Source: Pseudomonas sp. A-1 (lineage in GTDB: Bacteria > Pseudomonadota > Gammaproteobacteria > Pseudomonadales > Pseudomonadaceae). Taken from it: a stretch of 64,000 bases of DNA. Positions 6,219 through 13,635 of this stretch are shown here, piece after piece. The translations under genes were made by a program, and so were the position numbers. Location: NCBI RefSeq assembly GCF_004801855.1, contig NZ_SSTC01000002.1, positions 47,169-111,168 of the forward strand, written 5' to 3'. Under the pieces are notes generated by a model. That model was not told the DNA's origin, did not search any database, and saw only the letters and a list, made by a program, of their open reading frames with translations. Every line of letters starts with the position of its first letter. Position 1 is the stretch's first letter.

Positions 6219-7049
6219 ATGCCAAGTTTCCAGATCAACGACGATGAGCGCGAGGCCCTGCGAGGGCTGCCGATGCTGGCGCGCGAGATCTACGTGTTCG
6301 GCCTGCGGCCGTTCATGGACTTCTCGACCGGCATCGTCGGCATCAAGCGCGGCGTCTCGTGGAAGTCCATCGCCGAGGAGCTGTACGTCGAGCCACACCA
6401 AGGCATCAAGGGCGGCGAGGCATCCGAGAAGGAGCTGCGCCGGGCCCTGGTCTGGCTGCAGAAGGCGGGTTTGCTCAGCCAGAACCAGGCCGAGAGGCGC
6501 CTTGTTTTCGAGCTGCTGCTGGCGACACGGGATCAGTCCGCCCGAAATAAAGTGGGCAGTAAGTGGGCAGATGAAGTGGGCAGTGATGTGGGAGGGCCGC
6601 AGCCCAGTAACGACGCGGCTTCCACGGAAGAAGAGGGCAGAGAAGTGGGAGGGGGTGAATTGCCGAAAGTGGGCACACCTCCGGTATCCGGTAAAAGCAA
6701 TCCTACAGCACACAACGCGTGCGAGGCGTTCGACGCCCGTGACCGTTTCCCCATGCACGATGGCTGGGAGCCAGGCCGCAATACCTTCGCGGCGGTGCTC
6801 ACGCGCAACGGCATGGCCAACGTGCGGTTCCACCCTGATCAACTCCTGGAGTTCCGCAGCTACTGGATCGCCAGGCCAGACAAGCACCAGACGCAAGCTC
6901 AGTGGGAGCACCAGCTCGCCCAGCAGCTCAAGCGCACCACCCGAATCCAACAATCCAGACCCGAGGACATGGCCCATGAAGCCCGTGGACGAACTCCTGC
7001 GCGGCGCACGCGCAGTGCTGTCGACATCCTGCACGACGACAACTGGTGA
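6219..7049 (+). CDS. phage replication protein with DnaT-like DNA-binding domain
   Basis: The ATG at 6219 (MPSFQINDDEREALRGLPML) is preferred. An in-frame ATG at 6183 adds 12 residues. The N-terminal half is a winged-helix-like replication initiator domain (GVSWKSIAEELYVEPHQG, ELRRALVWLQKAGLL), followed by a low-complexity linker. The DnaT-type C-terminal domain is NTFAAVLTRNGM...FHPDQLLEFRSYWIARPDK. It should bind DNA and help load the helicase with the product of the next gene. Its 3' end overlaps that gene by 74 bases. Confidence 0.8.
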   Translation: MPSFQINDDEREALRGLPMLAREIYVFGLRPFMDFSTGIVGIKRGVSWKSIAEELYVEPHQGIKGGEASEKELRRALVWLQKAGLLSQNQAERRLVFELLLATRDQSARNKVGSKWADEVGSDVGGPQPSNDAASTEEEGREVGGGELPKVGTPPVSGKSNPTAHNACEAFDARDRFPMHDGWEPGRNTFAAVLTRNGMANVRFHPDQLLEFRSYWIARPDKHQTQAQWEHQLAQQLKRTTRIQQSRPEDMAHEARGRTPARRTRSAVDILHDDNW

Positions 7050-7701
7050 TTCCGTGGAGAGCAATGTGCACGACCTAGAGGCCAGGGCGCGTACCGCCGT
7101 CAAGCGCGTGTTCGCCACGCTCAAGAGCAGCTACCCGGCCTGGTACGAGCGGCATTACGGCGACGTGCGGGCCGAGAGCCTTGCCAAGCGGATCTGGATG
7201 ACGGGCATCAAATCCCTGACCGATGTGCAGGTCGATCGTGGTCTGCAGCGGATGGTGCTGGACGCCGATTACCCGCCCAGCCTCAAGGAGTTCGTGAAGC
7301 TGTGCCTGCGCATCGATGGGGTCCCTGATGCCGGTACCGCTTGGTATCAGGCCCTGCGCAAGCACTACGGCCACGAGGCCGTGAGGGTGGCCGCCAAGCT
7401 GACGGGAACCTACGACCTGCAGCGCTCCGGCTACGGCGACGTGGTGCTGCGTGCTGAGTTCGAGCGCAACTACGCCATCGTGGTGCGCCGCTTGGAGAAC
7501 GGCGAGCCGCTCGATGGAGCGATCCTGAAGGGCATTTGCCACGACAGCCAGAAGTCGGTTCTTGAGCTGGCCGACGAGCACGCCGAGCAGCAGTTTCAGG
7601 AGCGCCTCAAGCAGCAGGGAGTCCCGCAGGCCGGCCAGGCGGCACGCTTGGCGCTGCTGGCCAAGCTGGGCATCCAGCGCGGAGAGCAGGCCCATGGCTG
7701 A
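6976..7701 (+). CDS. replication protein P-like helicase loader
   Basis: This 241-residue protein resembles the lambda P family of helicase-loading proteins: RIWMTGIKSLTDVQVDRGL, YPPSLKEFVKLC and the YQALRK...PHGHEAV-like region. It is predicted to recruit host DnaB to the origin bound by the preceding protein. The start at 6976 (MKPVDELLRGARAVL) lies inside the preceding gene. The end overlaps the rusA start by 8 bases, so replication and resolvase genes are tightly coupled. Confidence 0.75.
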   Translation: MKPVDELLRGARAVLSTSCTTTTGDSVESNVHDLEARARTAVKRVFATLKSSYPAWYERHYGDVRAESLAKRIWMTGIKSLTDVQVDRGLQRMVLDADYPPSLKEFVKLCLRIDGVPDAGTAWYQALRKHYGHEAVRVAAKLTGTYDLQRSGYGDVVLRAEFERNYAIVVRRLENGEPLDGAILKGICHDSQKSVLELADEHAEQQFQERLKQQGVPQAGQAARLALLAKLGIQRGEQAHG

Positions 7702-8134
7702 CTTCCGCCCCATCGTGTTCACAGTCCCAGGCGAGCCCCAGGGCAAGGGGCGTCCGCGGATCGGCCGGGTCGGCCAGCATGCCCGCATGTTCACGCCGGC
7801 GAAGACCGTGGCCTACGAGGGCCTGGTAGCGCTCGCCGCCCAGGAGGCGATGCAGGGCCGCGACATGATCACCGGGCCGGTGCTGATCGAGCTGCACATC
7901 CTGCATGGGGTTCCGCAATCCATGTCGAAAAAACGGAAGGCCATGGCGCTCGCCGGCGAGCTGCTGCCGATGAAGAAGCCCGACACGGACAACGTGCTCA
8001 AGGCCATCTGCGATGGCTGCAACGGCGTGGTCTGGAAAGACGACGTGCAGGCTACCGACGGAGTGTTCCGGCGCCGGTACAGCGAGACACCCGGCGTGAG
8101 GGTGCGGATCGTGCCGCTGATGGAGGGGGAGTAA
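7694..8134 (+). CDS. rusA: RusA-family Holliday junction resolvase
   Basis: The 146-residue product starts MADFRPIVFTVPGEPQGKGRPR and carries the RusA active-site acidic set: PDTDNVLKAICDGCNG and VWKDDVQAT. RusA dimers cut Holliday junctions symmetrically, and in phages they process branched replicating DNA before packaging. The start overlaps the previous gene by 8 bases. Length is a little above E. coli RusA. Confidence 0.92.
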   Translation: MADFRPIVFTVPGEPQGKGRPRIGRVGQHARMFTPAKTVAYEGLVALAAQEAMQGRDMITGPVLIELHILHGVPQSMSKKRKAMALAGELLPMKKPDTDNVLKAICDGCNGVVWKDDVQATDGVFRRRYSETPGVRVRIVPLMEGE

Positions 8135-8236
8135 TGCGCGCTTCCGCAGCCGCCCGCGCATAAAAAAAGCGACCCACCCGAAAGTGCAGCCGCCCGTGAC
8201 AAGGCCAATGGTAGCACCTTCGGGGGAGGGGATCGC

Positions 8237-8539
8237 ATGCGGTGGAGATCGCGGCATTACGACTGCGAGCAGCAGCTCACGCTGGACCTGACGGTTGTCG
8301 AGGTCGCGCGAGTATCGACCACCTGCGCATCTGGAACGCCGATCACCATCAACGGCGTGACCAGGAGCGCTGGCGAGTGGGCCGAGCTGCGCGGGCTGAA
8401 GTGGCAGACGGTGAAGATGCGCAGGATGAGGGGCGACAACTGGCGGGACGCGCTGGATCCGGAGCGTCCACGAGGTCTGTGGATGCAGGGGTGGATCCTC
8501 AGCAGCAAGCCTGGGCAGGAGGTCAGGGCAGGGCGTTGA
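8237..8539 (+). CDS. HTH (NUMOD-like) phage protein at the Q position
   Basis: The central segment TPITINGVTRSAGEWAELRG and LKWQTVKMRRMRGDNWRDAL matches the short NUMOD/IENR-type helix-turn-helix found in phage proteins. It is the last early gene, directly before the first late motif, where lambda carries Q. It could therefore be the late activator, but this rests on position only. It sits downstream of a roughly 100-base gene-free stretch containing AAAAAAAG and GC runs. Confidence 0.6.
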   Translation: MRWRSRHYDCEQQLTLDLTVVEVARVSTTCASGTPITINGVTRSAGEWAELRGLKWQTVKMRRMRGDNWRDALDPERPRGLWMQGWILSSKPGQEVRAGR

Positions 8540-8591
8540 CCGGCTGGGCCAGTCACATAGCGTCGCCGGCACCTCATCACTGGACAGGTGC
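8536..8591 (+). promoter_or_regulatory. late promoter copy 1 and leader hairpin (lysis block)
   Basis: TTGAC at 8536, ten bases, then AGTCACATAGCGTC at 8551. The leader then forms GCACCT/AGGTGC (8569-8591, 11-base loop containing TGGA) just before the holin ribosome binding site. The motif is shared with five other sites at identical internal spacing. Confidence 0.75.
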
Positions 8592-8598
8592 ACGAAGA

Positions 8599-8856
8599 AT
8601 GGCGGCCCAGCACACGCACACGGAACTCGCGGCGGAAGTGGTCGGAGCCTCGCTTGGTCAGAAGGCGACGATGGCCGGCGCGGCCACCGGCCTGGTCGGC
8701 TGGCTGGCGCAGGTGAACTGGATCGGAATTGCTGGCGTGGTGATTGCCGCACTGGGCCTGGCGGCGAACATCTACTTCCAGATTCGGCGAGATCGCCGTG
8801 AATCCGCCGAGAGCACGGCGCGCATCGAGGCGCTCAAGGAGCGGTGCGAGCCATGA
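8599..8856 (+). CDS. holin
   Basis: An 85-residue protein with two hydrophobic segments (GAATGLVGWLAQVNWIGIAG and VVIAALGLAANIYF) followed by a charged tail (QIRRDRRESAESTARIEAL), the pattern of a small class II holin. First gene of the lysis cassette. Its stop overlaps the endolysin start (ATGA). It forms the membrane lesions that release or activate the endolysin. Confidence 0.8.
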   Translation: MAAQHTHTELAAEVVGASLGQKATMAGAATGLVGWLAQVNWIGIAGVVIAALGLAANIYFQIRRDRRESAESTARIEALKERCEP

Positions 8857-9374
8857 GCCGGACACGTCAGGCTGTTGCGGTGCTCACACTGAGCGCGGCT
8901 GGCTTCCTTGGCTGGGTGGCTGGCGAGGGCCTGGTGCTGACGCCGCACATACCGACCCAGGGCGACGTGCCGACCATCGGCGCCGGCAGCACCCGCTACG
9001 AGGACGGCACGCCGGTGCGGCTGACGGACCCGCCGATCACCCGCGAGCGCGCCCTGCAGCTGGCGCGCAATCTTCACAGCGAGGAGGAGGAGCGTTTCCG
9101 GGCCTCGCTGCCCGGGGTGTCGCTGCACCAGGAGGAATACGACCTCTACCTCGACTTCAGCGGCCAGTTCGGCATCGGCAACTGGCGCAGCTCGAGCATG
9201 CGCCGGTACCTGCTGGTCGGGGAGTACCGGCAGGCGTGCGAGGCGCTGTTGCGCTGGCGCCGCCAAGCCGGACGCGACTGCAGCCTGCCGCAGAACTGGG
9301 GGCCGAAGGGCTGCAGGGGCGTGTGGACCCGGCAGCAGGAACGGCACCGCAAGTGCCTGGAGGCACAGCGATGA
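8853..9374 (+). CDS. endolysin, GH24-type muramidase with signal-anchor N terminus
   Basis: The start at 8853 (ATGA overlap) gives MSRTRQAVAVLTLSAAGFLGWVAGEG. A weak hydrophobic N-terminal segment runs into the catalytic Glu (E25), as in SAR endolysins. GDVPTIGAGSTRYEDG is the active-site strand of the GH24 lysozymes of Pseudomonas phages. It should cleave the glycan chain of peptidoglycan. 173 residues, normal for the family. Confidence 0.88.
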   Translation: MSRTRQAVAVLTLSAAGFLGWVAGEGLVLTPHIPTQGDVPTIGAGSTRYEDGTPVRLTDPPITRERALQLARNLHSEEEERFRASLPGVSLHQEEYDLYLDFSGQFGIGNWRSSSMRRYLLVGEYRQACEALLRWRRQAGRDCSLPQNWGPKGCRGVWTRQQERHRKCLEAQR

Positions 9375-9880
9375 TCAGCACGCGCGCTGTCACCTTCGTC
9401 GGTGGCGCCTGCTTGGCCACTGGCCTGCTGCTGGGGATGACCCTGCAGGGCTGGCGGCTCGGTGCGGAGCTGGCCGAGCAGGGAGAGCAGCATTCCAGCC
9501 AGTTGCAGCGCATAGCCGAGGAACACGCGGCCGCCATCGCCGGCCAGCAGCAGGCCCGCCAGGCGCTGGAGGAGCGCCTGCACGTCCTGGACACGAACAC
9601 CACCAAGGAGCTATCCGATGCCCTCGCTGAGAATGAACGCCTGCGCCGCCTCTATTCTGCTGCTGACGATGAGCGTCGCCGGTTGCGCATCGAGGTCCGA
9701 GTCGCCCAGGCCGACGCCGTTGTGTCAGCGGCCGCCGGCGCCGGCAGCATGGGCGATGCAGCCCGCCTCGAACTCAGTGAGCGAGCTGGACAGTCTGTTT
9801 GGGATATCCGGGCAGGAATGATCAGCGACCAGCAGAAGTTGGCCTACCTGCAGCAGTGGGCCAGGGAATTGATGAAGTAG
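9371..9880 (+). CDS. Rz-like inner-membrane spanin
   Basis: A 169-residue protein with one N-terminal membrane segment (AVTFVGGACLATGLLLGMTLQG) followed by a long periplasmic coiled coil (ELAEQGEQHSSQLQRIAEEH, QQARQALEERLHVL). This is the i-spanin layout. The start overlaps the endolysin stop. An Rz1 gene is embedded in another frame. It disrupts the outer membrane in the last step of lysis. Confidence 0.85.
   Translation: MISTRAVTFVGGACLATGLLLGMTLQGWRLGAELAEQGEQHSSQLQRIAEEHAAAIAGQQQARQALEERLHVLDTNTTKELSDALAENERLRRLYSAADDERRRLRIEVRVAQADAVVSAAAGAGSMGDAARLELSERAGQSVWDIRAGMISDQQKLAYLQQWARELMK
9618..9821 (+). CDS. Rz1-like outer-membrane spanin lipoprotein, nested in Rz
   Basis: In the +1 frame inside Rz: a 67-residue lipoprotein with lipobox SVAGC (Cys23) after MPSLRMNACAASILLLTM, then a short Pro/Ser-rich mature part (ESPRPTPLCQRPPAPAA). 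This nested lipoprotein layout is the classic Rz/Rz1 arrangement. It is wholly contained in the Rz gene. Confidence 0.85.
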   Translation: MPSLRMNACAASILLLTMSVAGCASRSESPRPTPLCQRPPAPAAWAMQPASNSVSELDSLFGISGQE

Positions 9881-9884
9881 AACA

Positions 9885-9907
9885 GACCCCGCCTCGGCGG
9901 GGTTTTT
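9885..9907 (+). terminator. terminator of the lysis block
   Basis: CCCCGCC-TC-GGCGGGG followed by TTTTT directly after the Rz stop, and 9 bases before the next late promoter motif. Confidence 0.88.
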
Positions 9908-9915
9908 CATGCCCG

Positions 9916-9979
9916 TTGCCTGTCGGTGCCAGTCACATAGCGTCGATGGCTCAACTACCGCGACTGCAGGAGCAGCCAT
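9916..9979 (+). promoter_or_regulatory. late promoter copy 2 and leader hairpin
   Basis: TTGCC at 9916 and AGTCACATAGCGTC at 9931. The leader pairs ATGGCT (9946-9951) with AGCCAT (9974-9979), placing the CAGGAG ribosome binding site in the loop and the start codon in the stem. Confidence 0.72.
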
Positions 9980-10235
9980 GAGTATCGACAAGATCAACGA
10001 CGACACCTTCCTCTCCGTTACCGAGGCCATGGGGCTGGCAGGCGAGGCCCTGGAGAAAGGCGACGCCGACCTGCTGCTGGTCATCAGCCTGGCCGGTGAG
10101 CGCGAGAGCGCTGTACTCGGTGGCCGGGTGGACACTGCGCAGGTGGAGCGCGTGGAGCAGCTTCTGGTCGAGCTCAAGGCGCGTGCCCGGGCCGAGGGCG
10201 AGGGTGATCACGTCCTGCATGTGTGGCGGGGCTGA
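9978..10235 (+). CDS. hypothetical phage protein, 85 aa
   Basis: Acidic helical protein (MSIDKINDDTFLSVTEAMGLAGEALEKGDADLLLVISL). The start at 9978 is set by GCAGGAG upstream. Precedes the small terminase in the second late block. No family recognised. Confidence 0.65.
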   Translation: MSIDKINDDTFLSVTEAMGLAGEALEKGDADLLLVISLAGERESAVLGGRVDTAQVERVEQLLVELKARARAEGEGDHVLHVWRG

Positions 10236-10266
10236 GGTAGGCCGGGTATGGCTGAAGAGGTGACGC

Positions 10267-10893
10267 ATGGCAGGCGGTGAGCGCAAGCAGATCGACTGGG
10301 AGGCGGTTGAGCGGGATTACCGAGTTGGCCAGCTGTCTCTGCGCGCCTTGGCGGCCAAGCACGGCACCACCCCAGGCGCGATCAGCAAGAAAGCCAAGAA
10401 GGAGGGGTGGACTCAGGATGCCAGCCAGGAGGTGCGTGAGCGGACCCGTGCGGCGCTGATCAAGGCGCCGGCGGCCGAGCAGGAAACACGGGATGGAAAC
10501 GCTGTTTCCTCGGCTGGAAACGCCCCCACGCGGGAAGACATCGAGGTGGCCGTCCAGACCAATCTGGCGGTCATCAGCCGGCACCGGAAGGACATCGGCC
10601 ATGGGCACCGGCTGGTCGGCCTGCTGTTCTCGCAGCTGGAGGAGGCGGCGCGGCATCGCGAAGAGATCGAGGACGAGATCGAGCGGGAGTGCTCCGGTGA
10701 CGAAACCACCGCGCGGCGCACCCGCATGCTCAAGGCCGTGAGCCTGCCGTCGCATGCGGGCGTGATCCGCGACCTGTCGACCGCACTGAAGAACCTGATC
10801 CCGCTGGAGCGCCAGGCCTACAACCTCGACGAGGTGTCGAGCGAGGAGAGCTTCGAGGAGCGGCTGGCGCGGCTGGTGGGTGACAGCCAGTAG
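10267..10893 (+). CDS. terS: terminase small subunit
   Basis: The 208-residue protein starts with a helix-turn-helix (DWEAVERDYRVGQLSLRALAAKHGTTPGAISKKAKKEGW) typical of phage small terminases. A long helical region follows (NLAVISRHRKDIGHGHRLVGLLFSQLEEAA), and then an acidic end. TerS recognises the packaging site and recruits the large subunit encoded at 12090. A linker segment ETRDGNAVSSAGNAPTRED separates the domains. Confidence 0.8.
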   Translation: MAGGERKQIDWEAVERDYRVGQLSLRALAAKHGTTPGAISKKAKKEGWTQDASQEVRERTRAALIKAPAAEQETRDGNAVSSAGNAPTREDIEVAVQTNLAVISRHRKDIGHGHRLVGLLFSQLEEAARHREEIEDEIERECSGDETTARRTRMLKAVSLPSHAGVIRDLSTALKNLIPLERQAYNLDEVSSEESFEERLARLVGDSQ

Positions 10894-10899
10894 ATGGGG

Positions 10900-10948
10900 T
10901 TGCGGCCGCTCGCCAGTCACATAGCCTGCCGGGCTCCAACCACTGGAG
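10900..10948 (+). promoter_or_regulatory. late promoter copy 3 and leader hairpin
   Basis: TTGCG at 10900 and AGTCACATAGCCTG at 10915. Leader hairpin CTCCA-ACCAC-TGGAG (10934-10948), extendable by GGG/CCC across a two-base bulge. The 3' arm contains the GGAG ribosome binding site. Confidence 0.72.
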
Positions 10949-10954
10949 ATCCCC

Positions 10955-11539
10955 ATGAACGAGAAGATCATCCACGCAATCAGCGCGCTCGGCTACACCG
11001 CCAAGGATCTGCTGAGCATTACCCGGCGCGACGACCAAGCCACCTCCACCGCGCACAAGGTGCTGAAGGTGATCGACTCCCTGCTGGACAGCCTCGGCGA
11101 AGCATCCCCTACGCAGTCAGCGCGACTGGCTGACGAGGCCATGAGCGTGGTGAACATCGCTGGCGGCTCGGCAGCTGCCCGCGAGGCCGAGCAGCGCGCC
11201 CTGGAGGCAAGCTTTGCCGCGCCGAGCGTCACCCAAGACCGCATCAACGAGCTGCTGGCGCGCGTGACCTACCGCTACGAGCACCCGGAGGGCGCCACCG
11301 CAACCTTCGCCCACGCCTTCCTTGATGACGAGTTCTACCTGGCCACCGGCTTCTCCGCGTGCGTCAGCCCGGAGAACTACAACCAGGCCATCGGCGAGAA
11401 ATACGCCGGCCGCAATGCGTTGGAGAAGGCCACCGGAAAGCTGTGGGAGCTGGAGGGCTACGCCCTGTTCCAGCGCCTGCGTGATCCGCGTTGCAGCGGC
11501 AGTACCTGCGGCCCAGTTACCACCCTGGAGGCACGCTAA
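10955..11539 (+). CDS. phage gp49/gp66-family protein
   Basis: The C-terminal half matches the small phage family named after N4 gp49 and Sf6 gene 66: VTYRYEHPEGATATFAHAFL, GFSACVSPENYNQAIGEKYA, KATGKLWELEGYALFQRL. The N-terminal half is a variable helical region. Function unknown. Expressed with the late genes and stop-start linked (TAATG) to the next gene. Confidence 0.75.
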   Translation: MNEKIIHAISALGYTAKDLLSITRRDDQATSTAHKVLKVIDSLLDSLGEASPTQSARLADEAMSVVNIAGGSAAAREAEQRALEASFAAPSVTQDRINELLARVTYRYEHPEGATATFAHAFLDDEFYLATGFSACVSPENYNQAIGEKYAGRNALEKATGKLWELEGYALFQRLRDPRCSGSTCGPVTTLEAR

Positions 11540-11964
11540 TGCGCCAGTACATCGGGACCAAAATCGTCAGTGCGCAGCCCATGACGCGCGCCGAGTACAA
11601 CGCCTACCGCGGCTGGGAGCTGCCGGCCAACGAGGACGGCGCCGACGCCGGCTATCTGGTCGAGTACCACGACGGCGGCAAGCCCAACGACGACCGCCAC
11701 GCCGGCTATATCAGCTGGTCGCCGGCCGAGCAGTTCGAGCGTGCCAACGTGGCCTTCGATGCCGCCGACGGCCAGGCGCCGCACCAGATCCGAGTGGTAG
11801 CCGAGCGCGCCGATCTGGACGCGCGAGCCGAGCGCCTGCGCAGCTTCATCATGGGCGACACCTTCGCCAGCCTGCCGCTGGATGAACAGCGCCGCTTGTA
11901 TCGGCAGAACATGCTGATGGGCGAGCTGTCCAGCGTCCTCGGCGAGCGCATCGCCGCGTTCTGA
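11539..11964 (+). CDS. conserved phage protein, 141 aa, unknown function
   Basis: Starts MRQYIGTKIVSAQPMTRAEY and contains YLVEYHDGGKPNDDRHAGY with ISWSPAEQFERA, a conserved pattern seen in many phage proteins of unknown role that often accompany the gp49-like family. The C-terminal half is a helical, possibly separate, segment (DARAERLRSFIMGDTFASLP). It ends just before a terminator. Confidence 0.75.
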   Translation: MRQYIGTKIVSAQPMTRAEYNAYRGWELPANEDGADAGYLVEYHDGGKPNDDRHAGYISWSPAEQFERANVAFDAADGQAPHQIRVVAERADLDARAERLRSFIMGDTFASLPLDEQRRLYRQNMLMGELSSVLGERIAAF

Positions 11965-11990
11965 TCCTGACCGCGCCTTGGTCGCCCATT

Positions 11991-12015
11991 AGCCCGCCCC
12001 GTGCGGGCTTTTTTT
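11991..12015 (+). terminator. terminator between the gp49-like block and the packaging block
   Basis: AGCCCGC-CCCGT-GCGGGCT followed by TTTTTT, 27 bases after the stop at 11964 and ahead of late promoter copy 4. Confidence 0.88.
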
Positions 12016-12031
12016 CGCCTGCGCGCAGGGC

Positions 12032-12083
12032 TTGCGCCGCCGCTCCAGTCACATAGCGTCCGCCACATCGCAACGATTGTGGC
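12032..12083 (+). promoter_or_regulatory. late promoter copy 4 and leader hairpin (packaging block)
   Basis: TTGCG at 12032 and AGTCACATAGCGTC at 12047. Leader hairpin GCCACA-TCGCAACGAT-TGTGGC (12062-12083), ending 6 bases before the GTG of terL. Confidence 0.75.
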
Positions 12084-12089
12084 CGCCCC

Positions 12090-13631
12090 GTGACCAACGC
12101 CGACATCCTGCTGCAGAAGCTGATCGAGGACGACGAGCTCTACTGCTCGCGTAACCTCAAGATCCGCACGAAGGAAGGCAACATCGTCCCCTTCGAGTGG
12201 AACGACGCCCAGCGCCTGCTGCACGCCAAGCTCGAGGAGCAGCTGCAGCACTGTGGCTGGGTGCGGGCCCTGGTGCTCAAGGGCCGTCAGCAGGGCTGCT
12301 CGACCTACGTCGCGGCTCGTTTCTACAAGCGCACCAGCATGCGCTTCGGCAAGCGGACGATGATCCTGACGCACCTGGACGCCGCCACGCAGAACCTGTT
12401 CGGGATGGCGAAGACCTACTACGAGCTGAGCGATCCGGCGCTGCAGCCGGCGATCAAGGCCAACTCGGGTAACGAACTGTCGTTCGCCAAACTGCGCAGT
12501 GGCTACAAGGTGGCCACCGCGGGCTCGAAGAACGCCGGGCGCTCCGACACCGTGCAGTACCTGCATGGCTCCGAGGTGGCGTTCTGGCCCAATGCCCAGC
12601 AGATCATGGCGGGGCTGGGCCAGACCGTGCCGCTGCTGCCGGGCAGCGAGATGATCCTCGAGACGACCGCCAACGGTCTGGGCAATCTGTTCCACAAGAT
12701 GTGGACGCTGGCTGTCGCCGGTAAGTCCGACTTCATGCCGGTGTTCATCCCCTGGTTCGTGCAGCGCGAGTACCGCCGCGAGGTGCCTCCCGGCTTCGAG
12801 ATGAGCGCCGAGGAGCAGGAGTACATGGCCACCTTCGGGCTCGACCTCGAGCAGATGGCCTGGCGCCGCTCCAAGATCGACACCGACTTCACCGGCGACG
12901 AGGACTGGTTCAACCAGGAGTACCCGGCAACCCCCGACATGGCCTTCCTCAAGGTTGGCCACAAGCCGTTGATCAAGACCCTGCGGGTACAGCGCGCCCG
13001 CAAGCAGCGCATTGAGCACATGCAGCGTATCGGCGCCCATGTGGTCGGCCTTGACCCGGCCCGCGGCGGCGACACCTCGACTTTCATCCATCGCCAGGGC
13101 CGCGTGGCCTGGGGGCTGGAGCGCATCGACATCGCAGACACCATGGCCGTCACCGGCCGCGCCGCGCGCCTGCTGCAGGACGACCGGACCATCCGGATGC
13201 TGTTTGTCGATATCGGCGGCTTGGGCGCCGGCATCTACGACCGCCTGGTGGAGCTCGGCTTTGGTGAACGGGTGACCGCGGTCAACTTCGGCTCGAAGGC
13301 CACCGACGAGCGCAAGTACTTCAACAAGCGCGCCGAGATGTGGGGCGAGCTGGCCGAGTGGCTGCACGACGACATCACCCCCTGCATCCCCGACGACGAC
13401 CAGCTGCACGGCGACCTGACCGCCGTCAGCGGCAACAAGTACAGCTCCAACGGCCAGCTGAAGCTCGAATCCAAGGAGAAGATCCGCGAGGAACTGGGGC
13501 GCTCACCGGACGACGGCGACGCCCTGGCGCTGACCTTCGCCGAGCCGGTGGCGGCCGACGACACCTTCACCGAGGACTGGCGCACCAAGCTGCTGCGCAA
13601 CCGGTCCCGCAAATCCGCGATGAGTGCCTGA
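12090..13631 (+). CDS. terL: terminase large subunit
   Basis: 513 residues, GTG start. The ATPase domain has the Walker A-like LKGRQQGCST (about residue 63-72) and the LHGSEVAFW region. The RNase H-like nuclease has GLDPARGGDTS, LFVDIGGLGAGIYDRL and a C-terminal GDALALTFAEP. TerL pumps DNA into the capsid and cuts concatemers. First gene of the fourth late block, followed directly by the portal gene. Confidence 0.95.
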   Translation: MTNADILLQKLIEDDELYCSRNLKIRTKEGNIVPFEWNDAQRLLHAKLEEQLQHCGWVRALVLKGRQQGCSTYVAARFYKRTSMRFGKRTMILTHLDAATQNLFGMAKTYYELSDPALQPAIKANSGNELSFAKLRSGYKVATAGSKNAGRSDTVQYLHGSEVAFWPNAQQIMAGLGQTVPLLPGSEMILETTANGLGNLFHKMWTLAVAGKSDFMPVFIPWFVQREYRREVPPGFEMSAEEQEYMATFGLDLEQMAWRRSKIDTDFTGDEDWFNQEYPATPDMAFLKVGHKPLIKTLRVQRARKQRIEHMQRIGAHVVGLDPARGGDTSTFIHRQGRVAWGLERIDIADTMAVTGRAARLLQDDRTIRMLFVDIGGLGAGIYDRLVELGFGERVTAVNFGSKATDERKYFNKRAEMWGELAEWLHDDITPCIPDDDQLHGDLTAVSGNKYSSNGQLKLESKEKIREELGRSPDDGDALALTFAEPVAADDTFTEDWRTKLLRNRSRKSAMSA

Positions 13632-13635
13632 CGAG